A stretch of DNA of 64,000 bases from positions 46,238 through 110,237 of the forward strand of contig CAYNUG010000001.1 in NCBI GenBank assembly GCA_964400545.1, written 5' to 3'. Positions 40,407-49,210 of the stretch are shown piece by piece; the stretch's first letter is position 1, and every line of letters begins with the position of its first letter. Below the pieces are notes generated by a model. That model was given only the letters and a program-made list of their open reading frames with translations, was not told where the DNA came from and made no database searches. The position numbers and the translations under genes were made by a program. This DNA comes from UBA647 sp964400545 (GTDB lineage: Bacteria > Acidobacteriota > Aminicenantia > UBA2199).

Positions 40407-41330
40407 TCAAATATTTGAATATTTAAGTTGATCCGCCAATTTTATTGCTTCTATCATACTTCCGGGATCGGCAATTCCTTTTCCTGCAATATCATAAGCT
40501 GTCCCATGATCCGGAGAGGTCCTTATAAAAGGCAACCCTAGTGTAAGGTTCACCCCCGAATTTATATTGTTAAGTTTAAATGGAATCAGACCCTGGTCAT
40601 GATAAAGTGATATTACAACCGGATTCTTTCTCTTTTCGGATTCCAGGAAAATAGTATCTGGAGGGAAAGGACCTTCGATATTCATTTCTTCTTTCAACTC
40701 TTCTACAGCCGGAGAGATCTCTTCCTCTTCCTCTTTTCCTATCGTTCCCGATTCACCTGCATGGGGATTCAACCCGCTCATCAGGAAACTTGACCTTGAT
40801 CCTGTCAACCTGAGAAGTTCAGAATTTATGAACCTGCAAAATCTTTTTATTTTATCCTTCTTAATATTTGCAAAAACATCTTTCAGAGGAATATGGGTTG
40901 TGTATAGAGCCACTTTCATTTTGTCGGACCAGAAGAACATGGTCCATTGTTCGGTCTTTGTCCTTTTCACAAGATAATCTGTATGCCCCATAAAATTATT
41001 TCCTGCATCAAGCCATTTCTTTTTGGAAACCGGGGCAGTCACTACCCCAACCGCCTTTCCGTCAAGTGCTAAAGATACAGCCTTTTTAACAAAAACAAAA
41101 GAAGGGTCATTTCCTTCAGGATCTACTTTAAGAAAAGAAATAGTTTCCTTTGATGCTTCTTCAATACTCTCTATTGTATGATATGGGAGAACTCCGGCTA
41201 TATCTCTTGTCCCTATCAACACTATGGGTGATTCTGTTTTTGTTGATCTAAGAGCTTTTTCCGTTACTTCCGGACCAATTCCCTCAGGATCTCCGATGGT
41301 TATAATGATCGGTCTCTTTATCGGCGACAT
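40407..41330 (-). CDS. pdxA: 4-hydroxythreonine-4-phosphate dehydrogenase
   Basis: NAD-dependent oxidative decarboxylation in pyridoxal phosphate synthesis, or a PdxA2-type dehydrogenase. ITIGDPEGIGPEV, TAPVSKK, FMGHTDYL, GLNPHAGE, YHDQGLIPFK and RTSPDHGTAYDIAGKGIAD are all present; 307 residues. Follows the Hfq-like gene by 8 bases. No other pdx gene is in the window. Confidence 0.94.
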   Translation of the reverse strand: MSPIKRPIIITIGDPEGIGPEVTEKALRSTKTESPIVLIGTRDIAGVLPYHTIESIEEASKETISFLKVDPEGNDPSFVFVKKAVSLALDGKAVGVVTAPVSKKKWLDAGNNFMGHTDYLVKRTKTEQWTMFFWSDKMKVALYTTHIPLKDVFANIKKDKIKRFCRFINSELLRLTGSRSSFLMSGLNPHAGESGTIGKEEEEEISPAVEELKEEMNIEGPFPPDTIFLESEKRKNPVVISLYHDQGLIPFKLNNINSGVNLTLGLPFIRTSPDHGTAYDIAGKGIADPGSMIEAIKLADQLKYSNI

Positions 41331-41338
41331 TACAAATT

Positions 41339-41629
41339 TTACTGCCCGGGCGCTTTATGAATGAATTTTATAAAGTGTTTGAATAAAATTATGTTATTTC
41401 CATCATCTTTCTTTATTTTCAGGCACTTCTCATCATACCATTCTATAGAACCATTAATAGAAGTCCCATCGGTCAACTCTATCACGAGTACCGTCTTGTT
41501 ATTCATCTGTTTAACATAATAATAACTCTCGGCGTGAGTCCTGTATGGCGGAGGAGCCTTTTTCTTCATGTCTTTTTTATGTATCTTCTTTATTTCACTA
41601 AGGTCAGGTTTTATTAATTTTCGTGTCAT
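41339..41629 (-). CDS. Hfq-like Sm-fold RNA-binding protein with basic N-terminal extension
   Basis: The last 60 residues read as an Hfq/Sm domain: NKTVLVIELTDGTSINGSIEWYDEKCLKI forms Sm1 and IILFKHFIKFI takes the place of the YKHAIS Sm2 motif. Residues 1-35 are a Lys/Pro-rich tail absent from classical Hfq, where extensions are C-terminal. 96 residues in total. It sits between the GlmU-like acyltransferase and pdxA. Probable post-transcriptional RNA chaperone, though RNA-binding surface residues differ from E. coli Hfq. Confidence 0.75.
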   Translation of the reverse strand: MTRKLIKPDLSEIKKIHKKDMKKKAPPPYRTHAESYYYVKQMNNKTVLVIELTDGTSINGSIEWYDEKCLKIKKDDGNNIILFKHFIKFIHKAPGQ

Positions 41630-41677
41630 ATCGGATATCCGGGATTCAATTGATTATAAATTTAAAAAAAAGAAAAG

Positions 41678-42469
41678 TCAATCGGTCTTTCTCTTTCTCT
41701 TGCTCCAACCTTTAATTATCCTCTGCTTTCCCCTTGCAATTGCAAGAGAATCTTCCGGGACATCCTCATTAATAGTTGAACCGGCAGCAATATAACTATT
41801 CTCTTCAATTATAACCGGTGCTATCAATTCGGTCCCGGAACCGATAAAAGCCTTATCTTTTATAATGGTAGGATTTTTATTGACCCCGTCATAATTACAG
41901 GTAATAGTTCCGGCACCGATATTAACATCCTCGCCAACAGTTGCATCTCCCACATAACTAAGATGCATCGCTTTTGAACCTCTGCCGAAGACACTTTTCT
42001 TCATTTCTACAAAATTACCAACCTTAGCTCCGTTGCCGATGATAACACCACTTCTCAGATGTGAATAAGGACCAATCTTAGCACCCTCTTTAACAACAGA
42101 ATCTCTTATAACGGACCCGGGAAGAATTACTACGAAATCACCAATTTTAGAATTTTCGATAAAACAATTGGGATAAAGTTCAACACCTTTTCCGATAACA
42201 GATTTTTTATCAAGAAAGATCCCCGTTGAAATGATGGTACCATCGCCTATTGAAGGCAGACCCTCTATATAAAAATTCGAAAAATCTCTGAATTTGACAC
42301 CTTTTGAAGTGTAGTATTGCACCTGGTTCCGAATAATGATCGCTTCAACCATATCTGGAGATGATCCGGAAAGGTCTTCGCTTATATCAAGATTTTCCAA
42401 CCAGTAATCAATCTCTTCTCCCCTAATCAAAAATTCGGAAGTTTCAGATGCAGGAGTATCTTTATTCAT
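41678..42469 (-). CDS. Stand-alone GlmU-type acetyltransferase (left-handed beta helix)
   Basis: 263 residues corresponding to the C-terminal half of GlmU. GPYSHLRSG, GNFVEMKKS, KAMHLSYVGDATVGEDVNIG and GTITCNYDGVNKNPTIIKD are the acetyl-CoA/glucosamine-1-phosphate acetyltransferase hallmarks. The uridylyltransferase domain is missing; the N-terminal 75 residues are short and unlike it. A separate UTP transferase must exist elsewhere, or the enzyme acetylates another amino-sugar phosphate. Overlaps the TPR-like gene by four bases. Confidence 0.86.
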   Translation of the reverse strand: MNKDTPASETSEFLIRGEEIDYWLENLDISEDLSGSSPDMVEAIIIRNQVQYYTSKGVKFRDFSNFYIEGLPSIGDGTIISTGIFLDKKSVIGKGVELYPNCFIENSKIGDFVVILPGSVIRDSVVKEGAKIGPYSHLRSGVIIGNGAKVGNFVEMKKSVFGRGSKAMHLSYVGDATVGEDVNIGAGTITCNYDGVNKNPTIIKDKAFIGSGTELIAPVIIEENSYIAAGSTINEDVPEDSLAIARGKQRIIKGWSKRKRKTD

Positions 42470-42975
42470 TCAATGATTGCCAGGAACTCTTCGTTCTCCT
42501 GAAATTCCTGAAGATCAGGTTCATTGTTTGCAATGATCTTGTATTTATTATCTTTGGAAATAGCCTTTTTCAGGAATCCAAAAGCTGTATCTACATCATC
42601 CTGCCTGAAGGCAAGCAAAGCTCTGAGATATATCGAATATGGAGAGTTGATTTTTTTTACCTCAAGTTTCTTGATGATTTTTTCGGCTTCCTTAAAATCA
42701 TTTATATTAATATTAAAAAGAAGCTCATTCAGGATTCCATCCTCTGTTTCTTGAACAGTTTTTTTTCTGGAAATCCTGGAATCACATATATTCTTATATG
42801 ACTTGGATCTGGTCTGAATCTCAAGCACGCTGTAGAACTCAGAATCCTTGTAGTGGTCAATTATATTTTTGAAATCTTCTGCCGCTTCTTTATAGTTCCT
42901 GCTTGTAAACTTTTTAACTGCTTCAGAGAATTTCTTTGAGATCTCGCTAAGTTGACTATCTTCTTTCAGTTTCAT
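42466..42975 (-). CDS. Hypothetical helical protein with TPR-like repeats
   Basis: 169 residues, all helical in appearance. FTSRNYKEAAEDFKNIIDHY and IYLRALLAFRQDDVDTAFGFLKKAI look like tetratricopeptide units. No catalytic motif. RBS GGAGGAATC. It overlaps the GlmU-like gene and lies 98 bases after exbD. Function unknown. Confidence 0.7.
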   Translation of the reverse strand: MKLKEDSQLSEISKKFSEAVKKFTSRNYKEAAEDFKNIIDHYKDSEFYSVLEIQTRSKSYKNICDSRISRKKTVQETEDGILNELLFNININDFKEAEKIIKKLEVKKINSPYSIYLRALLAFRQDDVDTAFGFLKKAISKDNKYKIIANNEPDLQEFQENEEFLAIIE

Positions 42976-43073
42976 TATTGATTCCTCCCGTCACGATATT
43001 CTACAACTTATACGTGAATTTTTCAATATTGAATAGAATTATCCCCGGTGATAGATCGTGGAAAAATTTATTT

Positions 43074-43487
43074 TTATTCGCCTGTCTGATATCTGTCCGT
43101 GTAAACACCGACAACATCAACTCCAGCACCCTTGGCAATATCAATAACCCTGAGCACTTCTTTGTAAGATACCGTCTCATCCGCTTTAACAAAGAGAGGT
43201 TTCTTTGAATCCGTCTGATAGAGATCTCTGAGTCTCGTTTCAAGCATCTCTCTCGAGATCGGTTCTCTGTTTATTGTGATAGTATTATCACTCTCTATAA
43301 CGAGTACAAGAGAGGTGGACTGAGGGCCCTTGTTATCAGCCTGGCTTGTTTCCGGCAACTTAATGTCAATACCTTTCTGCGCAACCGGAGTTATAACCAT
43401 GAAAATGATAAGTAGTACGAGTAAAATGTCACACAGAGGAACCACATTAGGTTCCGACTTTGCTCCTGCTCCTAATTCAGCACCCAT
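43074..43487 (-). CDS. exbD: ExbD/TolR family biopolymer transport protein
   Basis: Inner-membrane component of a proton-driven energiser of the outer membrane. A single membrane helix (about 18-36) with a cytoplasmic NVVPLCDILLVLLIIFMV signature containing the essential Asp (D20) and a periplasmic domain ending GAGVDVVGVYTDRY; 137 residues. RBS AGGAGG. No ExbB or TonB gene is adjacent, so the motor partner is encoded elsewhere. Confidence 0.92.
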   Translation of the reverse strand: MGAELGAGAKSEPNVVPLCDILLVLLIIFMVITPVAQKGIDIKLPETSQADNKGPQSTSLVLVIESDNTITINREPISREMLETRLRDLYQTDSKKPLFVKADETVSYKEVLRVIDIAKGAGVDVVGVYTDRYQTGE

Positions 43488-43558
43488 GAAACCTCCTATC
43501 TTTGAAGTATTTTCTCAAATATAATAATACTTGTCAAGCAATAAAATATAAAAAAAGG

Positions 43559-43587
43559 TTGACAGAAGAATAAAAGCAATATATATT
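43559..43587 (+). promoter_or_regulatory. Promoter of the TetR/ABC efflux operon
   Basis: Perfect TTGACA (43559-43564), 17 bases, TATATT (43582-43587). The -10 box abuts a 14-base palindrome, so a bound repressor would block RNA polymerase. Confidence 0.7.
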
Positions 43588-43600
43588 AACCATATGGTTA
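43587..43600. promoter_or_regulatory. TetR operator palindrome 1
   Basis: TAACCATATGGTTA is a perfect 14-base palindrome at the transcription start of the operon whose first gene is a TetR regulator. Confidence 0.65.
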
Positions 43601-43616
43601 GACCAAACGGTTGGTC
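43601..43616. promoter_or_regulatory. TetR operator palindrome 2
   Basis: GACCAA-ACGG-TTGGTC is a perfect inverted repeat directly next to palindrome 1, 11 bases before the tetR ATG. Half sites resemble each other (AACC/GACC). Confidence 0.65.
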
Positions 43617-43627
43617 GAAAACAAATT

Positions 43628-44236
43628 ATGGCTACTAAAGAAAAAATCATCGAAGCCGCAATTCTGGAGTTCTCAAAAGGGGGTTTCGCGGGAGCAAGAG
43701 TTGAGAACATCGCTACCAGTGCGGGTGTAAACAAGGCCATGATCTTTTATTACTTTGGGTCAAAAGAAAACCTCTACAAAATAATAATAAAGAATATTGT
43801 AGGCGAATTATTTAAGGTTATTATAGACAGCGGGGGTTTTAATAAAGATCTTAAGCCCGAAATGTTTCTTGAGATCTTTCCTGAAATTTACATAAGGTTC
43901 TTTTCCAGAAACAGAAATTACCTGAAAATAATCGGAGTCGATCTAATTCAGGATCAGGGAAATCTGAAAGGGGCACTCCGGGAGTTCTTCGATTCAAGAT
44001 CAAAGGAACTCCCGCGAAATCTTCAGGAAACATTCACGGAATGGTCGCACATGGGGCTTATTACAGAACCTGATCCGATACATCTATTCCTGAACATAAT
44101 CTCATTATGCATCTTCCCTCTTATTGCAAAAGTCTTTCCTGAGACTATATTTGATCTTGATCTGGAAAATGAAAAATTTATAAAAGAACGGATAGCCAGT
44201 GTTAAAAATCTTCTTAAAAGAGGTGTCTTGAAATGA
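43628..44236 (+). CDS. TetR family transcriptional regulator
   Basis: Repressor with an N-terminal helix-turn-helix (KEKIIEAAILEFSKGGFAGARVENIATSAGVNKAMIFYYFGSKENLY is the TetR pattern at residues 4-48) and a ligand-binding C-terminal helical domain; 202 residues. It is the first gene of the efflux operon, preceded by two palindromes at the promoter, so autoregulation and control of the pump are expected. No strong RBS is visible. Its stop overlaps the TolC-like gene by four bases. Confidence 0.92.
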   Translation: MATKEKIIEAAILEFSKGGFAGARVENIATSAGVNKAMIFYYFGSKENLYKIIIKNIVGELFKVIIDSGGFNKDLKPEMFLEIFPEIYIRFFSRNRNYLKIIGVDLIQDQGNLKGALREFFDSRSKELPRNLQETFTEWSHMGLITEPDPIHLFLNIISLCIFPLIAKVFPETIFDLDLENEKFIKERIASVKNLLKRGVLK

Positions 44237-45537
44237 AAAGAAAAATCTTCTTATTAATACTATTATTGTTTCCATTTCTTATTATCCCAAATGTTCCGAT
44301 AAAAACTGCGATTGCTAACGGAATCAAAATAAATTGTGAGATCAGAAATAACGAACTGGAATCCCGAATCCTGGAAACAGACCTGAAAATTAGAAAACTC
44401 AACAGATATTTCACGATAAACGGATCGGGGAACTATCTTTACAGATCCGAAAAGATAAGCATAAAACTCCCGGATATGGAAATAGCACCCGGGATGATCA
44501 TTCCGGGGAAAGAGATCGGAGGTGGAACTAATCATATATATGATCTAAGTTTATCTGTATTTCAACCAATTTTTACGGGAAACGCCCTGTCCGGACTTGT
44601 TAAAATGAACAATATCCGGAAGAGCCTTAACCTGAGCAACAGGAAATTCCTCGAACTTATGCTCAGTGGCAGGATCAAATCTGTTTTCTTCAATCATCAA
44701 ATGCTTGCCAGTCAGATCCGTTCTCTCGAGACACTTGAGAAGAAGATCACAAATCATCTCGATAGACTCGAAGATCTTTATAATGAAGATCTGGCAGGGA
44801 AAAGCCAGGTGCTGGAAACCAGACTTAAGCAAAGTGAAATTGAGTTGTCAAAAGAAGAAATTCAAAACAGTATAAACATTCTATCTTCAACTTTTATGGA
44901 ACTAACAGGTTATAGATTAAATAATATTGAGAAAAAATATAGTGAACCAATTAAAGATCAGAAAACCTTGATGAAATTATTTCTGCTAAACCATCCCAAG
45001 ATGATGATGCTCTCGGATCAGAAAAAAATAATCCGGATCAACAAAAAAATAACCCGAGGGAAAGATCTTCCGCATATCGGAGGTTTTGCCGAATTGCACT
45101 ACGGAATGCCCGGGATCAATTTTCTGAATAATGAATGGACCTCATATTTTCAGGGAGGGCTTGAGGTCAAGATCAATGTTTTCAACTGGGGATTGAATAG
45201 AAAAGAAAATATAATCAATAATTACAATATCGAAAAGATAAGCAACAAAGAAAAAGATCTGGTAAAAAAGACCCGCTTAAGATTAGCAGAACTATTCAAC
45301 ACACTGAAAAGTTTGAATGTTAAGATCGCAACATTTAAAAAAATGATCAGTATTTCTGAAGAAGAATCGGAACTGAAGAAAACTCTTTTCAATGAAAAAC
45401 AGATCTCTAACAAAGACTATCTTGATTCACTTCTTAATGTTGAGAGCTTAAGATCTTTACGAGACAAAACCTCCCTTCAGTCTGAATTGATAAAAGTTGA
45501 AATAAACACAATGATCGGGAATAAGGAGGAGAAATGA
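44233..45537 (+). CDS. TolC-like outer membrane efflux protein of the ABC operon
   Basis: 434 residues with a signal peptide (about 1-27), the helical DLYNEDLAGKSQVLETRLKQSE segment after the first repeat and FNEKQISNKDYLDSLLNVESL in the second, as in OEP proteins. It overlaps tetR and the HlyD-like gene by four bases each, fixing it as the outer membrane part of the exporter. Confidence 0.85.
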   Translation: MKRKIFLLILLLFPFLIIPNVPIKTAIANGIKINCEIRNNELESRILETDLKIRKLNRYFTINGSGNYLYRSEKISIKLPDMEIAPGMIIPGKEIGGGTNHIYDLSLSVFQPIFTGNALSGLVKMNNIRKSLNLSNRKFLELMLSGRIKSVFFNHQMLASQIRSLETLEKKITNHLDRLEDLYNEDLAGKSQVLETRLKQSEIELSKEEIQNSINILSSTFMELTGYRLNNIEKKYSEPIKDQKTLMKLFLLNHPKMMMLSDQKKIIRINKKITRGKDLPHIGGFAELHYGMPGINFLNNEWTSYFQGGLEVKINVFNWGLNRKENIINNYNIEKISNKEKDLVKKTRLRLAELFNTLKSLNVKIATFKKMISISEEESELKKTLFNEKQISNKDYLDSLLNVESLRSLRDKTSLQSELIKVEINTMIGNKEEK

Positions 45538-46421
45538 AGAACACCATTATAATTTTACTGTTTGCTCTAATTGTTCACGGCTGTAGCAGAGGAGATACGG
45601 GATCTATAAAAGCACCCGGGATAGTTGAAGGCGAAATCATAACAATGAAATCAAAGGTTGCTACATCGGTGGAGAAAATTTATATTGATGAAGGTGACAA
45701 AATAAAGCGGGGAGACATCCTTATTGGTTTTGATCAGAGAATAATGAAAAATAAATTAAATGATGTGGATCTCAACCTTGAGGCCGTTACAATAAACCTG
45801 GAAAAGCTGAAAAAGAAAAGAGTTCTGATCAAACGAAATATGAACTATCTCAAACAACAGGTTGGACGATTTGAAAGATTGAATAAAAAAAGATCCGTCT
45901 CCGGTGATGATCTGGAAAAAATAAAACTGAAATTGCTTGAATCCGAGACAGCATTCTTTGAGATCACAAAATCTAATGAAGGTCTTGATGTTCAGCGGAA
46001 AGTTCTGGAAAACAAAAAAGAATATCTCAGGATAATACTGGAAGATTACAATATCGTTTCAGGAGTAGACGGATTTGTTATGGAAAGATTTATTTCCCCG
46101 GGCGAAAATATCTTCCCGGGAATGCCTCTTGTTGATATCCTTGATGAGAACTCTCTATATATCGAGATCTTTCTTGAGGCAAAAGAGTTGTTCCTGATCA
46201 GAACAGGAGGTAAAGTGAAAATAATTGTTGATGGGATCGAAGACAAAGATCTGTCCGGAATTATATCTGAGATAGGTAAGAAAGCTGAATTTTCTCCCAA
46301 ATATGTTATTTCTGAAATGGAAAGGAAATCTCTCCTTTATAAAGTAAAGATCAGAATAAAAGAAAATATAGATATCTTCAAGATCGGAATGCCTGTAACT
46401 GTTGAAATTGAAAACAAATAA
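45534..46421 (+). CDS. HlyD-family membrane fusion protein, lipoprotein
   Basis: Periplasmic adaptor linking the ABC permeases and the TolC-like channel. The lipobox IVHGC (C17) gives a lipid anchor. A biotinyl-lipoyl-like half motif with VEKIYIDEGDKIKRGDIL (residues 40-57), a coiled-coil hairpin (70-150) and the barrel YNIVSGVDGFVMERFISPGENI follow; 295 residues. Like YbhG in the E. coli exporter. Confidence 0.88.
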   Translation: MKNTIIILLFALIVHGCSRGDTGSIKAPGIVEGEIITMKSKVATSVEKIYIDEGDKIKRGDILIGFDQRIMKNKLNDVDLNLEAVTINLEKLKKKRVLIKRNMNYLKQQVGRFERLNKKRSVSGDDLEKIKLKLLESETAFFEITKSNEGLDVQRKVLENKKEYLRIILEDYNIVSGVDGFVMERFISPGENIFPGMPLVDILDENSLYIEIFLEAKELFLIRTGGKVKIIVDGIEDKDLSGIISEIGKKAEFSPKYVISEMERKSLLYKVKIRIKENIDIFKIGMPVTVEIENK

Positions 46422-46456
46422 GATCAAAGAAATAACATGGAGACAATTGAATTAGA

Positions 46457-47374
46457 ATGATAAGACTGGACAGGATATCCAAATCTTTCGGGGATGTAAT
46501 TGCAATTTCCGATCTTTCTATTTCTTTTCCAGAATCAAAAATAACAATTATTGCAGGAGCTGACGGTGCCGGCAAATCAACTATTTTCAGAATAATGCTG
46601 GGACTCGACAATGCAGATTCAGGTGAGATATATCTGAATGAAGAACCTGTGGATAATGATTTTTCGAAAATCACCAGTATATCAGGTTATATGCCGGAGA
46701 GGTTTTCTCTATACACAGATCTTACTGTTGAGGAAAATCTTAACTTCTTTGCTGACATTAACGGTGTCCCTCATGCCCGAAAAGAAGACCTGAAGAACAC
46801 CCTGCTTGAGAAGACCGGAATGATAAAGTTCAGGAACAGAAGAGCCGGTGCTCTTTCAGGCGGAATGAAGCAAAAACTGTCTCTCTCCTCGATCCTTCTC
46901 GCTTCACCCAAGATAATCATTCTTGATGAACCGACCACAGGGGTTGACCCTCTTTCCAGAATTGAATTTTTCAAGATCATTGAATCTCTTAAAAATGAAG
47001 GAAAAACAATAATTATCTCAACACCATATCTTGATGATGCTGAGAATGGTGATTATATTATTTTTTTAAAAGGGGGGAGGGTATTGAAACGGGGGGGTAT
47101 CAATGACCTGAAGAAAAATGCCCCCTTCAAATTATTCAGGATCCTGCCCGAAGGGAATATTTTTGATGCCTTGAAAATATTGAAAAAGAATTCCGGATCT
47201 GATGAAAATTTTTTCATGAAGGGTAAATATATAAACTTTATCGGAGATCCGTACAGTGATGTTCTTAGGGGAGTAAGCTGGACAAAGATGAATGAAGAAA
47301 AACCCGGGCTTGAGGATATTTATATGTATTACGAGAGGAAAGGTACCTTTGAAAAGAGCGATAAACCCAAATGA
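46457..47374 (+). CDS. ABC transporter ATP-binding protein 1
   Basis: Walker A GADGAGKST, signature LSGGMKQKLSLSS and Walker B KIIILDEPTTGVDP are intact; 305 residues with a C-terminal extension of about 90 residues after the ATPase fold. The Asp in GADGAGKS replaces the usual Asn. Overlaps the second ATPase gene by four bases. Confidence 0.92.
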   Translation: MIRLDRISKSFGDVIAISDLSISFPESKITIIAGADGAGKSTIFRIMLGLDNADSGEIYLNEEPVDNDFSKITSISGYMPERFSLYTDLTVEENLNFFADINGVPHARKEDLKNTLLEKTGMIKFRNRRAGALSGGMKQKLSLSSILLASPKIIILDEPTTGVDPLSRIEFFKIIESLKNEGKTIIISTPYLDDAENGDYIIFLKGGRVLKRGGINDLKKNAPFKLFRILPEGNIFDALKILKKNSGSDENFFMKGKYINFIGDPYSDVLRGVSWTKMNEEKPGLEDIYMYYERKGTFEKSDKPK

Positions 47375-48105
47375 ATGAGAATATTATAGAGGTAAAGAAC
47401 GTGGCAAAAAAGTTTGGTGATTTTATTGCCGTGAACTCTATCAGTTTTAACATTAAAAAAGGTGAGATCCTTGGTTTTCTGGGACCGAACGGAGCGGGGA
47501 AAACGACTACAATAAAAATGATAATGGGACTTCTCAGGATCACATCAGGAAGTATAAAAATTGACGGTATGGATCTGATGACATCAAGAGGAAAGATAAA
47601 AGAAAAACTTGGTTACATGTCACAGAAATTTTCTCTCTACCCGAAATTAAATGCGATGGAGAATATAGAATTCTTTGCAGGTATCTCGGGACTCGGGAAA
47701 AAGATCATATCCGAGAAATTAAAGATCCTGAAAGACCTTGTTGATCCGAGCTTCCTTAAAAGAAGTGTTGAAAATCTTCCACCCGGGATAAAACAAAAAG
47801 TTGCCCTTTTTGCTTCCCTTATCCCCGATCCGGACATTCTTCTCCTTGATGAACCGACCTCCGGTGTTGACCCCGAGGTCAGGAGGGATTTCTGGCAGGA
47901 AATCTACAATTTGAAGAAAAGCGGGAAAACGATCCTTGTTACAACACACAATCTTGATGAAGTCGAATATGCTGACAGGATCGTCATACTTCACCGGGGT
48001 AATATAATAGTTGAAGGGGAGCCGTCAGAACTTGTCAGAGAATATGAAGTCGACTCCGTTGAAACACTTTTCAAAGAAGCTGTGAGAGATAATGAAAGGA
48101 ATTAA
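47371..48105 (+). CDS. ABC transporter ATP-binding protein 2
   Basis: Walker A GPNGAGKTTT and Walker B ILLLDEPTSGVDP are intact; the signature loop reads NLPPGIKQKVALFASL rather than LSGGQ, a variant shared with the second half of YbhF-type ATPases. 244 residues. It pairs with ABC protein 1; the split of a YbhF-like double ATPase into two genes fits. Overlaps the first permease by 14 bases. Confidence 0.92.
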   Translation: MNENIIEVKNVAKKFGDFIAVNSISFNIKKGEILGFLGPNGAGKTTTIKMIMGLLRITSGSIKIDGMDLMTSRGKIKEKLGYMSQKFSLYPKLNAMENIEFFAGISGLGKKIISEKLKILKDLVDPSFLKRSVENLPPGIKQKVALFASLIPDPDILLLDEPTSGVDPEVRRDFWQEIYNLKKSGKTILVTTHNLDEVEYADRIVILHRGNIIVEGEPSELVREYEVDSVETLFKEAVRDNERN

Positions 48106-49210
48106 ACCTATAATACAAAAAGAGTTTTTCCACATTTTCAGGGATCCGAAGAGTCTGATCATTATTTTTATTATGCCTGTCCTGATGATATTTATGTACG
48201 GATATGCAATATCATTTGATCTTAACAACGTTAATGTGGGTATCCTGGATTTTTCTGGCAGTGAAATATCGGGAAAGTTCATCGGAAAATTTCTTAACAA
48301 TAGTTATTTTACTTTGAAAGAACCAACGGATAGAGAAGTTAAATCTCTTAAAACTTATGAGGGAATGTTAAAGAGTGGAAAGATCGATGAAATAATAATA
48401 ATTCCCTCTGATTTTTCAAAGAAAATACGGAGCGGGACTCAGGTCGAAGTAGGATTTGTTATAGACGGGTCTAATTCCAACTCTGCAAATATAATTTACC
48501 AGTATAACGAGATGATCATCTTTGATTTTATTGAGAATTATCAAAAGATCCGTGATATTTTCAGAGTTAACACAAAAATATATTTTAATCCGGAATTAAA
48601 AAGTGCATATTTTTTTATTCCCGGCCTGATTGCAATTCTTCTTCTTATGATCTCCGCTCTTCTCACATCACTGAGCATTTCCAGAGAGAAGGAGTCCGGT
48701 TCAATCGACCTGATCTTTATTTCGCCTATCAAGTCTTACGAGATCATAATGGGAAAAACCATTGCTTATGTTTTTGTTGCATTTACAATAGAATTCATAA
48801 TTCTTTTATTCAGCAGATTCTGGTTCGGTATGCCGATAAAGGGAGATCTTCTGGTTCTGTTTGGTTTCTCACTGATCTATATATTTACAGGATTATCACT
48901 CGGAATAATGATCTCCGCCTCATCCCCTGACCAGAAGACCTCAATGTTAGGAACCCTCCTGGTCACAATGCTCCCTTCAATAATGCTTTCCGGGTTCATC
49001 TTCCCACTTGCATCGCTCCATCAGGTACTTCGATGGATTTCTTCCATCATCCCTGCCACACATTTTCTCAAGATCATCAGAGGTGTCGTTCTCAAGGGGG
49101 CATCTGTTTCCGATTTTCTTGTTAACGGACTGACTTTGATTCTTATGAGCGTAATTCTTATCTTTATTTCTGTAAAAAGATTTTCAAGAATGAGGAAGAC
49201 AATCAAATGA
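48092..49210 (+). CDS. ABC-2 type permease 1 (YbhS/YhhJ-like)
   Basis: 372 residues: one N-terminal membrane helix, a large periplasmic part (about 45-175) and five C-terminal helices with SREKESGSIDLIFISPIKSYEIIMGK, the ABC-2 signature. FIFPLASLHQVLRWISSIIPATHFLKIIRG closes the domain. Forms the transmembrane part of the exporter with permease 2. Confidence 0.9.
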   Translation: MKGIKPIIQKEFFHIFRDPKSLIIIFIMPVLMIFMYGYAISFDLNNVNVGILDFSGSEISGKFIGKFLNNSYFTLKEPTDREVKSLKTYEGMLKSGKIDEIIIIPSDFSKKIRSGTQVEVGFVIDGSNSNSANIIYQYNEMIIFDFIENYQKIRDIFRVNTKIYFNPELKSAYFFIPGLIAILLLMISALLTSLSISREKESGSIDLIFISPIKSYEIIMGKTIAYVFVAFTIEFIILLFSRFWFGMPIKGDLLVLFGFSLIYIFTGLSLGIMISASSPDQKTSMLGTLLVTMLPSIMLSGFIFPLASLHQVLRWISSIIPATHFLKIIRGVVLKGASVSDFLVNGLTLILMSVILIFISVKRFSRMRKTIK

